DNA of 64,000 nucleotides from Bifidobacterium subtile (GCF_000741775.1 NZ_JGZR01000006.1:372001-436000), one strand, 5' to 3'. Shown: positions 8,716-19,701, counted from the stretch's first letter. Numbers and translations are program-made. The notes: generated by a model from the letters alone, not told the origin.

Positions 8716-9633
8716 ATGAACGCTGTAAGAAAAATATTTGCCGGAGCACTGTGTGTTGCGACCTTAGCCTCAATGGCTGCGTGCGGGGGATCAGGTGACC
8801 CGCTCGGATCCGATACCTCATCGTCTGGCAGCTCGGGCGGCGCCATGGTCATAGGCTCCGCCGATTTCGCGGAAAGCCAGCTCGTGGCTACGATCTACTC
8901 CCATGCGCTGAAGAAGGCCGGTGTGGACGTCAAGGAGAAACTCAATATCGGCAGCCGCGAGGTGTATATGGACGCTCTCAAAGATGGTTCCATTGATTTG
9001 ATTCCGGAATATTCAGGTACGTTGTTGAGCTATCTCGACAAGTCGAGTTCGGAAACCGATCCCGATAAGATCGTCGATGACCTCAATGACAAGTTGCCTG
9101 ACGGCATTGTGGCGCTGGACGCGTCTGAGGCTCAGGATACCGATGTTATCGCCGTGACCAAGAAATTCAGTGAGAGCAACGGCGTGACGAAGATTTCCGA
9201 TCTCAAGAAGATCGAATCGCAGGTCGTGCTTGGCGGTCCTTCCGAATGGAAGGAGCGGTATGTGGGCGTTCCTGGTCTTGAAAAGGTATACGGGCTGAAG
9301 TTCAAGGACTTCCAAGTGCTCGACGCGGGCGGTCCGCTGACGCTGTCGGCGCTGAAAGGCGGCCAGGTGCAGGCCGGTGACATGTTCTCCTCCGATCCGT
9401 CGATCGAGGACAGCGGATTGGTTGCGTTGAAGGACGACAAGCAGCTGTTCGCGCCTGCAGCGGTGCTGCCTATCGTTCGTGAGAGCAAGCTGACGGACAA
9501 GGGCAAAGAGGCGCTGAACAAAGTATCGGCGAAGCTGACCACGGATGGCCTGATCTCCATGAATCGCAAGGTCAATGCCGGCGACGATATCGGCAAGGTC
9601 GCGGATGGGTGGCTGTCGCAGCAAGGGCTGTGA
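8716..9633 (+). CDS. Solute-binding lipoprotein of OpuAC/OpuCC type
   Basis: This extracellular substrate receptor of the preceding importer has 305 residues. A type II signal ends in the lipobox MAAC with Cys23 as the lipidated residue, followed by a Gly/Ser linker. The mature part starts with IGSADFAESQL and continues with SIDLIPEYSGTLL, both hallmarks of the glycine-betaine-binding (OpuAC) fold. The ATG at 8716 is chosen because AGGAG ends 7 nt upstream; an in-frame ATG at 8698 lacks this. It is 188 bp after the permeases but is probably co-transcribed. Clustering with hut genes makes histidine a good candidate ligand. Confidence 0.9.
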   Translation: MNAVRKIFAGALCVATLASMAACGGSGDPLGSDTSSSGSSGGAMVIGSADFAESQLVATIYSHALKKAGVDVKEKLNIGSREVYMDALKDGSIDLIPEYSGTLLSYLDKSSSETDPDKIVDDLNDKLPDGIVALDASEAQDTDVIAVTKKFSESNGVTKISDLKKIESQVVLGGPSEWKERYVGVPGLEKVYGLKFKDFQVLDAGGPLTLSALKGGQVQAGDMFSSDPSIEDSGLVALKDDKQLFAPAAVLPIVRESKLTDKGKEALNKVSAKLTTDGLISMNRKVNAGDDIGKVADGWLSQQGL

Positions 9634-9790
9634 GAATTCGATCGTATTGGCCGGCGAATGCGCTGGGTTCCGTCATCGTGGTGATGTTGGCGGAGTCCGG
9701 CGCTTTTTTGTTGTATGGGGTGATGGAGAGAAGCGACAACGCGATGAAGTGGTGGTGCGCCTTTTCTTCTTTAACGCGCCTATTTTCACA

Positions 9791-9829
9791 TTCCCAAAAC
9801 TTGAGTCACTTGCGCTCAAGTTTTGGGAA
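9791..9829. promoter_or_regulatory. HAIR operator (HspR-type) upstream of clpB
   Basis: A perfect 15-bp inverted repeat (9791-9805 and 9815-9829) contains CTTGAGT-N7-GCTCAAG, one base away from the HAIR consensus CTTGAGT-N7-ACTCAAG bound by the heat-shock repressor HspR in actinobacteria. It lies 123 bp before the clpB start. HspR itself is not encoded in this window. Confidence 0.9.
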
Positions 9830-9951
9830 TAGAATGGTGACTGTCTTGGTTGAACATATCAGACATTGATGTGATGCGCTGCGGACGAGCCTCGGGATGC
9901 GATTGCGATTGCGACCGAGGCCGGCTGCGGCGCTTGACGACGGAGGTTGAT

Positions 9952-12624
<2,673 letters not shown>

Positions 12625-12668
12625 TTGCTGAGCTAGCCGTTAGGCGGAGAGCCCAGCCGAGCCGTTAA

Positions 12669-13079
12669 ACGGAGAGCCCTGTGGGCTCTCCGTAGGCGAG
12701 GTGAGCAGCTGAACCGTTAAGTGAACGACCGCTAAGGTCGTGAAGGCGGGGCCGAGGCTCCGCCAAGGCTGCGAAGGTAACGAGTCGGTAAAAGACGAAC
12801 CCGAACCTCGCTAGCATGTTGCAAACCGTTAAGCGGAAAGCCCTGCGGGTTTTCCGTAGGTGAGGTGAACGACCCCCAAGGTCGTGATGGCCCCGCTAAA
12901 GCTGCGGAGGACGACGTCCCCGCGGCATCGTCACTCCGTAGGCGAAGAGAGGCCCCGCTAAGGGGCCGAAGCAAATGATTAGGCCGAGGGTTGATTATCC
13001 GCTTCGGGGCGTGCAGTTCATTTCCGCGTCCGGTACTGGACGTATTCGTGCGTTTCCCCGCGTAAACCGCACGAATACG
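12669..13079. repeat. Array of GC-rich palindromes downstream of clpB
   Basis: This ~410 bp block has no credible gene but many hairpins. 12669-12693 has 11-bp perfect arms around TGT. A near copy lies around 12833-12855 (GGAAAGCCC/GGGTTTTCC). GGCCCCGCTAAGGGGCC lies near 12951-12966, and 13041-13052 pairs with 13068-13079 (CGTATTCGTGCG/CGCACGAATACG). The phrases CCGTTAA-GCGGA-AGCCCT and CCGTAGG-GAGGTGA recur within it. The first hairpin may terminate clpB, although no T-run follows. It looks like an intergenic repeat rather than coding DNA. Confidence 0.6.
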
Positions 13080-13118
13080 CCCACTGGGATTCAACCCAGC
13101 AGAGCGGAGGCGATGAAG

Positions 13119-14009
13119 CTATGCGCTGGCCTGATGGTTGGTCTCCGGGAGTTCCGGACGTGCTGCGGATCGTCCCAGAGCGAGCCATGCCGCCGACATG
13201 ATGAGTCCGGCGAGCATCAGCACGATCGAAGCGAACATGACGGCTAGCGCAAGGCGTGGCTGCGGACCGAATACGATTTCGATGGCGAAGGCCCAAATAG
13301 CCGTGACCAATATGACGGGGACGACGATTCGCGAGATGCGGACCCTACGCGCCAGCACGCGTTCCTCGGCTGGCGTCATCGTGTCTGCGACGAACTGATG
13401 GCACAGCAGAGCCAGTGTGATGGCTACTCCCATCAGGGCGAAGCCCCATTCATACAAAGCCGCAGGCAGCAGATTCGGCGCGATGCAAAGCGCCAGACTG
13501 TAGATATAGGAGACCGTCGAGCCGAGCGCCACCAGCGAATCGGTGTTGGCGACGCGATTCGACAGAGCTGCCCATCCGACGCGGTGAATCGGTCTGCCGC
13601 AGTAGAACAGAATCGGCGTGGCGAATATGGCGCGCAGCCAGGCGCTGGCGATCCATGACGGCACGGCGTGCGTATTCATGGTGTCGAGCAGCGTCGTGGC
13701 GATGATTGCAAGGGTGAGCACTGCGCTGAGAATCATCAGCTTTCGCAACTGGCGAATATATTCCGGGCTGACGGCGGGCATGCCGACGCGCTGATTGCTG
13801 CCGTTTCCTGTGGCCCGGGCGTCACCGCCGAAATATGAGACAAGAAAATCGTGGGCGGCGGAGCGTGCGCTCGCAGCGCCGCTTCCGTCGCTGCCGCTGG
13901 CGTTGATGGCATCGTCGCGACCTTGCCCGAAAAACAGCCATAGCGTCAGCCATGTGAGGAAAATGGCCAGCACGATGGCCACGACGGCCATGAACAGATC
14001 GAATCCCAC
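13119..14009 (-). CDS. Membrane protein resembling the copper P1B-ATPase transmembrane core, lacking catalytic domains
   Basis: A 296-residue membrane protein from a GTG start with AAGGAGG just upstream. Residues 129-172 (IFATPILFYCGRPIHR, then AALSNRVANTDSLVALGSTVSYIYSL) align closely by eye with the segment of CopA/CtpA ATPases that normally reads ATPVxFWAGWPF...NMDxLVALGT. The C-terminal helices resemble the later core helices, but the actuator domain, the CPC metal motif, the DKTG phosphorylation site and the nucleotide-binding domain are all absent. It is divergent from csoR with a CsoR-type operator between, so a copper-linked role is likely. It is probably not an active pump by itself; it may be a remnant or a partner. 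Confidence 0.7.
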   Translation of the reverse strand: MGFDLFMAVVAIVLAIFLTWLTLWLFFGQGRDDAINASGSDGSGAASARSAAHDFLVSYFGGDARATGNGSNQRVGMPAVSPEYIRQLRKLMILSAVLTLAIIATTLLDTMNTHAVPSWIASAWLRAIFATPILFYCGRPIHRVGWAALSNRVANTDSLVALGSTVSYIYSLALCIAPNLLPAALYEWGFALMGVAITLALLCHQFVADTMTPAEERVLARRVRISRIVVPVILVTAIWAFAIEIVFGPQPRLALAVMFASIVLMLAGLIMSAAWLALGRSAARPELPETNHQASA

Positions 14010-14200
14010 CGGTTCCTCCTTATGCTTCCCAGCTCCTTATCATCGCAGCTCGGACGGTCGCGGCCAAGCGGATGCGGCCGCTTGTTGCAAAATAAACGCA
14101 TGCGCCGTCCGCGGTCGGGGTGTCGCGCGGTGCCGCGCCATTGCGGTCATTGCGCTGATGGCTCGGCAACGATGTCGGGTGGCCGGAATGTGCCTAGAAT

Positions 14201-14217
14201 ATACCCTAGGTGGGTAT
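14201..14217. promoter_or_regulatory. CsoR-type operator
   Basis: ATACCC-TAGGT-GGGTAT is a perfect 6-bp inverted repeat with a 5-bp spacer. It matches the G-tract palindromes bound by copper-sensing CsoR proteins. It lies between the divergent membrane gene (start 14009) and csoR (start 14316), so it could control both. Confidence 0.8.
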
Positions 14218-14315
14218 GAGCGAATCGGATTGACACTGCAATCCGAGGGTCTGCAACCATAGCAAATGAAGGCGTTATCGCATCGCGGGACGCCGGTGAA
14301 GGAGCGTGAGACGGC

Positions 14316-14597
14316 ATGCAGGGATATGGAGAGGACAAGACCAAGGTGCTGGCCAGGCTGCACCGCGTCGAAGGGCAGGTCCATGCCATCGCGCAGATGG
14401 TTGAGGATGACAAGTATTGCATCGATGTTCTTACGCAGATCGCCGCAGCGAACTCCGGGCTTAAGTCGGTTGCGCTGCTGCTGCTTGACGACCATTTGAA
14501 CCATTGCGTCCGACAGGCTTCGGCGCAGGGCGGCGAAGTGGCTGACGAGAAGCTGGCAGAAGCCTCCGCGGCCATCGGCAGGCTGGTCAAGTCGTAG
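14316..14597 (+). CDS. csoR: Copper-sensing transcriptional repressor CsoR
   Basis: A 93-residue all-helical CsoR/RcnR-family protein. Cu(I)-binding Cys-His-Cys residues are all present: Cys35 (KYCIDVL), His60 and Cys64 (DHLNHC). The N-terminal RLHRVEGQVHAI motif is the family signature. These residues favour copper over nickel or formaldehyde sensing. It would release the 14201 operator when loaded with Cu(I). No copper chaperone or complete copper ATPase is adjacent; only the divergent P1B-like membrane protein is. Confidence 0.92.
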   Translation: MQGYGEDKTKVLARLHRVEGQVHAIAQMVEDDKYCIDVLTQIAAANSGLKSVALLLLDDHLNHCVRQASAQGGEVADEKLAEASAAIGRLVKS

Positions 14598-14761
14598 ATA
14601 GGGCCACAGCATTGGAATTATGGCGGATTGGTATAACCGCATCCGTTGCTCAGGCCGTCTGCAGGTTGTTGGCGGTTGTCGGCTGCGCTATGCGAACCGC
14701 CCGTTTCGGCTGATTTCGTGGCGTGTTTCCAGCGTCCATGGCATGCATTGTAATAGAACAT

Positions 14762-16105
14762 ATGTTCGATAATCCTGTGGTGTTGATGATGCTGATGGTG
14801 CTCGTGGCGGCGTTAGGGCTGTTCGCGGGTTTCGTGCTGGGCAAGGCGAAAGGTCGCGATGAGGCGCGTGGGGTAGGCGATGCGCAGCTTGTCGAGCAGA
14901 AGTCGCTGAATGAGCAGTCCGTCCGTCAGGTCGGCGAGCTTACTGCGCAGTGCGCCCAATATCGTGCCCAGTGCGAGGGGCTGAACCAGCAGCTGTCCTT
15001 CGTCACTTCGCAGCTTGCGCAGGCGCAGCGTGCCGAGCAGACCCGCCTGGAGCATGAGCGCGAGCGTGCCGAAGCTGAGGTGAGGCGAAAACAGGAGGCG
15101 CAGGCCAAAACCTTGGCCGAGCAGAGCAAGGTGCTTTCCGCGCTCGCCCCGGTGCAGAAGAATCTCGATTCCTTGCAGCTCAAGGTCGCGCAGATCGAAG
15201 AAGGCCGCAAGCATGAAATGGGCGCGCTTGGCGAGCAGCTCAAAGGGCTTGGCGAGCAGCAGACCAGGCTCGACAAGGAGACCAGCTCGCTGTCCGCAGC
15301 GCTGCGCAACAACAAGGTGCGCGGAGCTTGGGGCGAGGCCCAGCTCAAGAACATCGTGGAATCAGCCGGCTTGCTGGAACATGTGGACTTCGATACGCAG
15401 GTCGTCGTCACGGATCCTGAGGGGCATATTCAGCGCCCGGATATGGTCGTCCGGCTGCCTGGCGGCAAATCGATTCCGATTGACGCGAAAGTGCCGTATT
15501 CGGACTATCAGCGGGCCTGCGAGATATCCGAGACAGCGAGTCCCGAGGAGCTCCAACGCCGAAGCGCCTTGCTGCAGGCGCATGCCAAGGCGATGCGGGA
15601 GCATGTCAAAACCTTGGGAGACAAGGCGTATTGGAATGCTTTCGAAACTGCGCCTGATTTCGTGATAGCTTTCATTCCCAACGAGTCACTGCTGCAGGCA
15701 GCACTCGAAGCCGACCCGACGCTAATGGACGATGCCTTCGCGCGTAAAGTCGCGCTCACTTCGCCGGTCACCCTGTGGGCCGTGCTCAAATCGGTTGCTT
15801 TCGCCTGGCAGCAGCAAAGCCTGACGGACGACGCGAAGAAACTGTTTGACCTCTCGCGCGAGCTGTACGAACGTTTCTCCGTGCTCGGAGACAAGGCCAA
15901 CAAGCTCGGTACGGCCATAACGCGCACGGTCGGGGCATACAACCAGTTCGCCTCGTCCTTGGAATCACGCGTTCTGGTGACTGCGCGCAAGCTGCAGAAA
16001 ATTGACCACACCAAGGTCATCGAGCCGGTTGAGCTGATTGACCCCGACAAGGCCAATTTGCGCGAGCTCACCGCGCCCGAGATCCAGCCCGAATCCGATG
16101 ACTGA
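14762..16105 (+). CDS. rmuC: DNA recombination protein RmuC
   Basis: RmuC-family proteins limit inversions at short inverted repeats and resemble restriction-type nucleases. This one has 447 residues: an N-terminal membrane anchor (VLMMLMVLVAALGLFAGFVLG, within residues 6-28), a long Gln/Glu/Arg-rich coiled coil (about 35-180), then the conserved domain with RGAWGEAQL, LPGGKSIPIDAKVPYSDY and DFVIAFIPNESLL. The start at 14762 puts the anchor at the N-terminus, but no ribosome site is evident and an in-frame ATG at 14723 is possible. In this repeat-rich region a protein acting on inverted repeats is notable, although the gene is common to bacteria. Confidence 0.93.
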   Translation: MFDNPVVLMMLMVLVAALGLFAGFVLGKAKGRDEARGVGDAQLVEQKSLNEQSVRQVGELTAQCAQYRAQCEGLNQQLSFVTSQLAQAQRAEQTRLEHERERAEAEVRRKQEAQAKTLAEQSKVLSALAPVQKNLDSLQLKVAQIEEGRKHEMGALGEQLKGLGEQQTRLDKETSSLSAALRNNKVRGAWGEAQLKNIVESAGLLEHVDFDTQVVVTDPEGHIQRPDMVVRLPGGKSIPIDAKVPYSDYQRACEISETASPEELQRRSALLQAHAKAMREHVKTLGDKAYWNAFETAPDFVIAFIPNESLLQAALEADPTLMDDAFARKVALTSPVTLWAVLKSVAFAWQQQSLTDDAKKLFDLSRELYERFSVLGDKANKLGTAITRTVGAYNQFASSLESRVLVTARKLQKIDHTKVIEPVELIDPDKANLRELTAPEIQPESDD

Positions 16106-16670
16106 TCGGGAGGGCCATCGATCTGCGGCAGCGATTTGTGCCGCTTGCCACAGCAGCCGATGAGTTCGCTTGGTTTCCGGTTGAGGTGTCGCATTGGAAA
16201 GTAAGCGTATGCGCTGTGAGTTCGCTGGACGATGCGGTGCGCAGTATGGAATGAGTGGAATGAATGAGTGGAATAACAGCGGCATGGCTGAGTAAGGGCA
16301 CTGAATAATGACAATGACGCTGTGCAAAGGCATCATGCAATGGTGTGAGTGTGAGGAGGTGGCGTTGTTCAATGGCATTGGCTGCAGATATCAGCGCAGA
16401 CATTGACGGTATGGTGGCGATCAACCATGTGGTGCTGCTGCCTACACGATGTGGTGTGGCGGCATGAGCGTTATCCGCTAGACCATGGCTGTGCGTATGC
16501 ACTGCGGATCGCAGGCAACATACGGCAGCAGATGATGCGCTATGGAGCCGTTGTTGTCATGCAGGGCAGAGATTCCGTATGCACTGGGCTGGGCGAGATT
16601 ATGACGGCGAGACGGGTTACGCTGGATGTATGAATGAGGCAATAATGTCGAAATGGCGAAAGGGGCTGCT
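16106..16670. other. Gene-poor gap between rmuC and the PRTase-like gene
   Basis: About 565 bp without a supportable gene. A small hairpin GCGGCA/TGCCGC follows rmuC near 16125-16144. A run of GAATGAGTGG-like words (16246-16275) looks like degenerate tandem repeats. No RNA gene or clear promoter was recognised. Confidence 0.5.
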
Positions 16671-17399
16671 ATGAGCGCGGACGAACGAATTGCACTGCCG
16701 GAATCCGGGAGCGGCGGGCAAGGTGCCGAAGCTGGAATCGGCGCAATTAAAAACGGCAAAGACGGACTTAGGCAGATGCTGCGCGAAGCCATCTCAGACA
16801 AGCCATTCAGCGAACTGTCTGCGGTGACCTTTGATCAGCGCGGCGTTGCGCTGGCTGGCGAGGCCGTGCTTGACGCTTTGCACCAGAGCGGCTTTGACCT
16901 TGGCGATTTTGATGCTGTAGGTGCGCTGACCGCTGCCGCCGTTCCGCTGGTCATCGCCGCCATGCATGCGGCCGCCAGCCAAGGGAAACCGCTTGATGGC
17001 TTCGTTATGGACTTCGTCTATCCCTCGATCAAAGGCCCTTCAATCCGAGGCAAGCAGGTGATACTGCTTGATTCCTGGCTGTCCGAAAAGTCCTATGTGC
17101 AGACGTCGTCACTGGTGACACTGCGCAATGGCAATGAGCTGAACCTCGATTTCAGCATTGTGGAGCATGAGCAGGCGCAGGTGCTCGCGATAGTGACGCT
17201 GATCGGCGGTCTTGGTGCAAACGGCAGTACGAATGGCGGCGTTGTCGAGACTGCAGGCGATGAAACCGCAAAGACCGGCAAGGCCGACTCCGCACACACA
17301 ACCGATGACGCATCATTCGTCGAAGTCATCGATACGGTAAACGATTCGCGTCATGCGGTCCCGTTCATCCCGGTATTCGAGGAGCGCGAGCTGCGGTAG
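16671..17399 (+). CDS. Phosphoribosyltransferase-like protein (orotate PRTase-related, degenerate PRPP loop)
   Basis: A 242-residue protein with the outline of a type I phosphoribosyltransferase of the PyrE kind: VGALTAAAVPLVIAA (83-97) corresponds to the VGGLTLGA segment, and GPSIRGKQVILLDSWLSEKS (about 122-141) to the PRPP-binding strand and loop. That loop normally carries acidic DDxxTTG residues. Here it reads LLDSWLSE, so PRPP catalysis is doubtful. The ATG at 16671 is preferred with AAGGGG just upstream. The C-terminal third is Ala/Asp/Thr-rich. It may be a regulatory or salvage-type paralogue; its partner genes give no hint. Confidence 0.6.
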   Translation: MSADERIALPESGSGGQGAEAGIGAIKNGKDGLRQMLREAISDKPFSELSAVTFDQRGVALAGEAVLDALHQSGFDLGDFDAVGALTAAAVPLVIAAMHAAASQGKPLDGFVMDFVYPSIKGPSIRGKQVILLDSWLSEKSYVQTSSLVTLRNGNELNLDFSIVEHEQAQVLAIVTLIGGLGANGSTNGGVVETAGDETAKTGKADSAHTTDDASFVEVIDTVNDSRHAVPFIPVFEERELR

Positions 17400-17439
17400 C
17401 GGCACGCATATACGGGCACGAGTATATGAGGAGCATGGC

Positions 17440-18306
17440 ATGAGGGAGCCGAACCCTATCACCGCGGCGGCGAAGGCCTCGGGTGAGCCTGTTTTCAGGC
17501 AGATCGGCGTCGGCCCGTGGTCGCAGGAGCACCCCGACGCGCCGCGCCCTGACGATCCGGCAAGTCCGGATTTTGTCAGCGGGCGCTACGATGCCGCGCT
17601 GCTGGATGACGGCGACCGGCGCAATGTTCTGGACCGGTATCGATACTGGACGGTCGAGGCGATTCGTGGCGATCTCGATGCGCGTGGACGGCACGGCTTC
17701 GAGGTCGCCGTGGAGAATTGGACGCACGATTTCAACATCGGCTCCATGGTGCGCACCGCCAACGCCTTCGCCGCACGAACGGTGCACATCGTCGGCCCGC
17801 ACAAATGGAATCGCAAGGGTTCGCTCATGACCGAGCTCTACCAGCACGTCGAGCATCATCCGAGCATCGAGGAACTCGTATCGTCATGGCGTGCCCAAGT
17901 GCAGCGCGAATTCGATGCAGCCCGGCGCAGTGCCGATACTGCCGATGCTGATCACGACAACACCGATCACGACAACACCGATCACGACAACACCGATCAC
18001 GACAAGACTGCCAACGATAACGTTGACCATGCCAACGTTACGGCGCAGCCGTGCGAAGGCCGCGTCATCGCCTTGGATATCATTCCCGGCGCAGTGCCGA
18101 TTGAGACCTACCAGTTCCCCGAACGCTGCCTGATGCTGTTCGGTGCCGAAGGACCCGGCCTGTCAAGCAAAGCGCTCGAACTGGCCGACGACGTGGTCTA
18201 CATCTCGCAGTTCGGCTCGGTGCGCTCCATCAATGCCGGCGCCGCCGCAGCCGTCGCGATGCACTGCTGGATCGTCCAGCACGGCCGCGGCGTCCAGCAA
18301 TCCTAA
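17440..18306 (+). CDS. SPOUT-family RNA 2'-O-methyltransferase (TrmH/SpoU-like)
   Basis: A 288-residue tRNA or rRNA ribose methyltransferase. The three SpoU motifs are visible: NWTHDFNIGSMVRTANAF (motif 1), LMLFGAEGPGLS (motif 2) and QFGSVRSINAGAAAAVAMHCW (motif 3), which form the knotted AdoMet site. Between motifs 1 and 2 an Asp/His/Asn/Thr-rich insertion encoded by four 15-bp tandem repeats lies at about residues 171-190. The ATG at 17440 is preferred, with a GAGGAG-type site upstream. The modified position cannot be told from sequence. Confidence 0.85.
   Translation: MREPNPITAAAKASGEPVFRQIGVGPWSQEHPDAPRPDDPASPDFVSGRYDAALLDDGDRRNVLDRYRYWTVEAIRGDLDARGRHGFEVAVENWTHDFNIGSMVRTANAFAARTVHIVGPHKWNRKGSLMTELYQHVEHHPSIEELVSSWRAQVQREFDAARRSADTADADHDNTDHDNTDHDNTDHDKTANDNVDHANVTAQPCEGRVIALDIIPGAVPIETYQFPERCLMLFGAEGPGLSSKALELADDVVYISQFGSVRSINAGAAAAVAMHCWIVQHGRGVQQS
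17950..18009 (+). repeat. Four 15-bp tandem repeats inside the methyltransferase gene
   Basis: GATCACGACAACACC is repeated four times (the last copy diverged), encoding Asp-His-Asp-Asn-Thr units in a loop of the SPOUT protein. The unit is a multiple of three, so copy changes keep frame. Confidence 0.95.
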
Positions 18307-18366
18307 GTCCTAAGTCCTGAGCCCAGAGTCCTGATTCTCGCGTGCAATGGCTCTGTAATGCCGATA

Positions 18367-18478
18367 GCGTCGCCTTTTATACGCTAACCTGGCTCTGCCG
18401 TACAAAACGCAACGCAATAAGCCCAGAAAACGTTACATTTTGCACGTCAGCCTCAGGTTAGCGTACGAAAGGCGACGC
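18367..18478. repeat. ~112-bp palindromic repeat, copy A
   Basis: The outer arms GCGTCGCCTTTTATACGCTA and TAGCGTACGAAAGGCGACGC pair with two mismatches over about 25 bp. Inner arms contain CTGCCGTACAAAACG and CATTTTGCACGTCAG. It sits between the convergent 3' ends of the methyltransferase and the PD-(D/E)XK-like gene. Confidence 0.85.
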
Positions 18479-18489
18479 AAATGGGCGGT

Positions 18490-19467
18490 TCAACGTTGCA
18501 TTGTATACGCCATCTGCTGCATCGGCACTCCGGCGTCACGCAGTTTTCGTGCCAGCGGATACCCTAACGAGGCTTCCTGATAGTCGATGCGAACGATGGT
18601 GGTGACTCCGGCTCGGCGCAGGGCGTCTTCACGTTCTCGTTCTTCGCGTACGACTTGCCGAGTCGTCTTCCAATCGGTCATTGACGGATCGGTATATTTG
18701 CGCATGCCGTCAAATTCGGCGACGATGATTCTGCCATCGGGCAACACCCACAGAAAATCAACTCGATAGCTTTTACGCGGATTCTTCGGGTCGATGAACT
18801 CCTGCTGCAGAAGAGGGGCAATGAACCCCAGTTCAATTATCACCGCTCGGCAGAACGACTCCCCACCGTTTTCGCTTCGCCCGTCGACGTAATACAAAAG
18901 ACGGAAGACCGGGCCACAATCGCGCCGTAAACTATCGCATATTTCGATGACTTTTTCTTGCGAATATTGGTAAATGCGCATCGCCGAATCGAATATCGGC
19001 AACGCCTGCGGGAACTTGTGACGCAATGCGAAATCGACGAGCGCGCGTTCGAGCGTCACCACCGGCAGACCGTTTACTATATGCGCGTGGATTGGCGCAA
19101 CGAAGATCTTACGTACGTCACGCGAAGCATATCCGTTGATTGCTGAATCAGAGGCGATGTACACCATTCCGTCGTGCAGCGACCACGGGCATTCAAGTTG
19201 GTATATCGCTGCGGCGCTCACTGAGGTGAATACCCAGTTCGGATGCTTGCGGGCCAAGGCTCGCAGCACATGTAGGTATCGTTGAGCTGGACTCAGACCA
19301 GTCCAGTACGACTGTTCGGCATACAGCCCGTAATGTGGATTGACGAATGCGCCAGTTTGAGCCCGTCTCCTTACCGCAGCGCGTTGCCTCGCGTTGCCCC
19401 CGTACAGGCATCGGCTTTGGGCTTTCGATGTGTTAATGAGCTGCTTGATTTCGATATTGTTGTTCAT
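18490..19467 (-). CDS. Solitary AbiEi/DUF559-like protein with PD-(D/E)XK-type nuclease fold
   Basis: A 325-residue protein. Its first ~150 residues resemble the winged-helix region of AbiEi-type antitoxins and related actinobacterial proteins (TGAFVNPHYGLYAE, then ALVDFALRH). The C-terminal part resembles DUF559/very-short-patch-repair-like nucleases: Glu203 (NGGESF), Asp237 (YRVDFLW) and Glu251-Phe-Asp253 (VAEFDG) are spaced like a PD-(D/E)XK site. It stands alone with no AbiEii-type toxin beside it. Copies A and B of the ~112-bp palindrome flank it on both sides, which suggests a mobile or repeatedly inserted cassette. The function is unproven; a defence or DNA-repair role is a guess from the fold. 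Confidence 0.55.
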   Translation of the reverse strand: MNNNIEIKQLINTSKAQSRCLYGGNARQRAAVRRRAQTGAFVNPHYGLYAEQSYWTGLSPAQRYLHVLRALARKHPNWVFTSVSAAAIYQLECPWSLHDGMVYIASDSAINGYASRDVRKIFVAPIHAHIVNGLPVVTLERALVDFALRHKFPQALPIFDSAMRIYQYSQEKVIEICDSLRRDCGPVFRLLYYVDGRSENGGESFCRAVIIELGFIAPLLQQEFIDPKNPRKSYRVDFLWVLPDGRIIVAEFDGMRKYTDPSMTDWKTTRQVVREEREREDALRRAGVTTIVRIDYQEASLGYPLARKLRDAGVPMQQMAYTMQR

Positions 19468-19567
19468 AGCATCACCGTAGGCAAAGCGGATGCGCGAAGG
19501 GAAGCCTGAACGGGCAATGTGGTCGAAGGGTCAAGTTTTGGCGTGTTGTGGATAAGTCCGGTTCCCA

Positions 19568-19682
19568 GCGTCGCCTTTTGTACGCTAACTTGAGGCTGAC
19601 GTACAAAATGTAATGTTTTAAGGGCTGTTTGCGTTGCATTTTATACGGTAAGGTCGCGTTAGCGGACGAAATGCAACGTGCG
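19568..19682. repeat. ~112-bp palindromic repeat, copy B
   Basis: It begins GCGTCGCCTTTTGTACGCTA and contains GGCTGACGTACAAAATG and, in inverse, GCGTTGCATTTTATACGG, ending GTTAGCGGACGAAATGCAAC. It is in the divergent region before the ABC exporter gene. A lone perfect DnaA box (TGTGGATAA, 19547-19555) lies just upstream of it. Confidence 0.85.
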
Positions 19683-19701
19683 TGGGCTACAGTGGTTAAG
19701 C

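Noticed and set aside
12732..13094. Minus-strand 120-codon frame across the palindrome array
   Set aside because: Its sequence is dictated by hairpins, there is no ribosome site, and such peptides are typical of translated intergenic repeats.
17950..18009. CRISPR-like direct repeats
   Set aside because: The units are contiguous 15-bp tandem repeats without spacers and lie inside a conserved gene.
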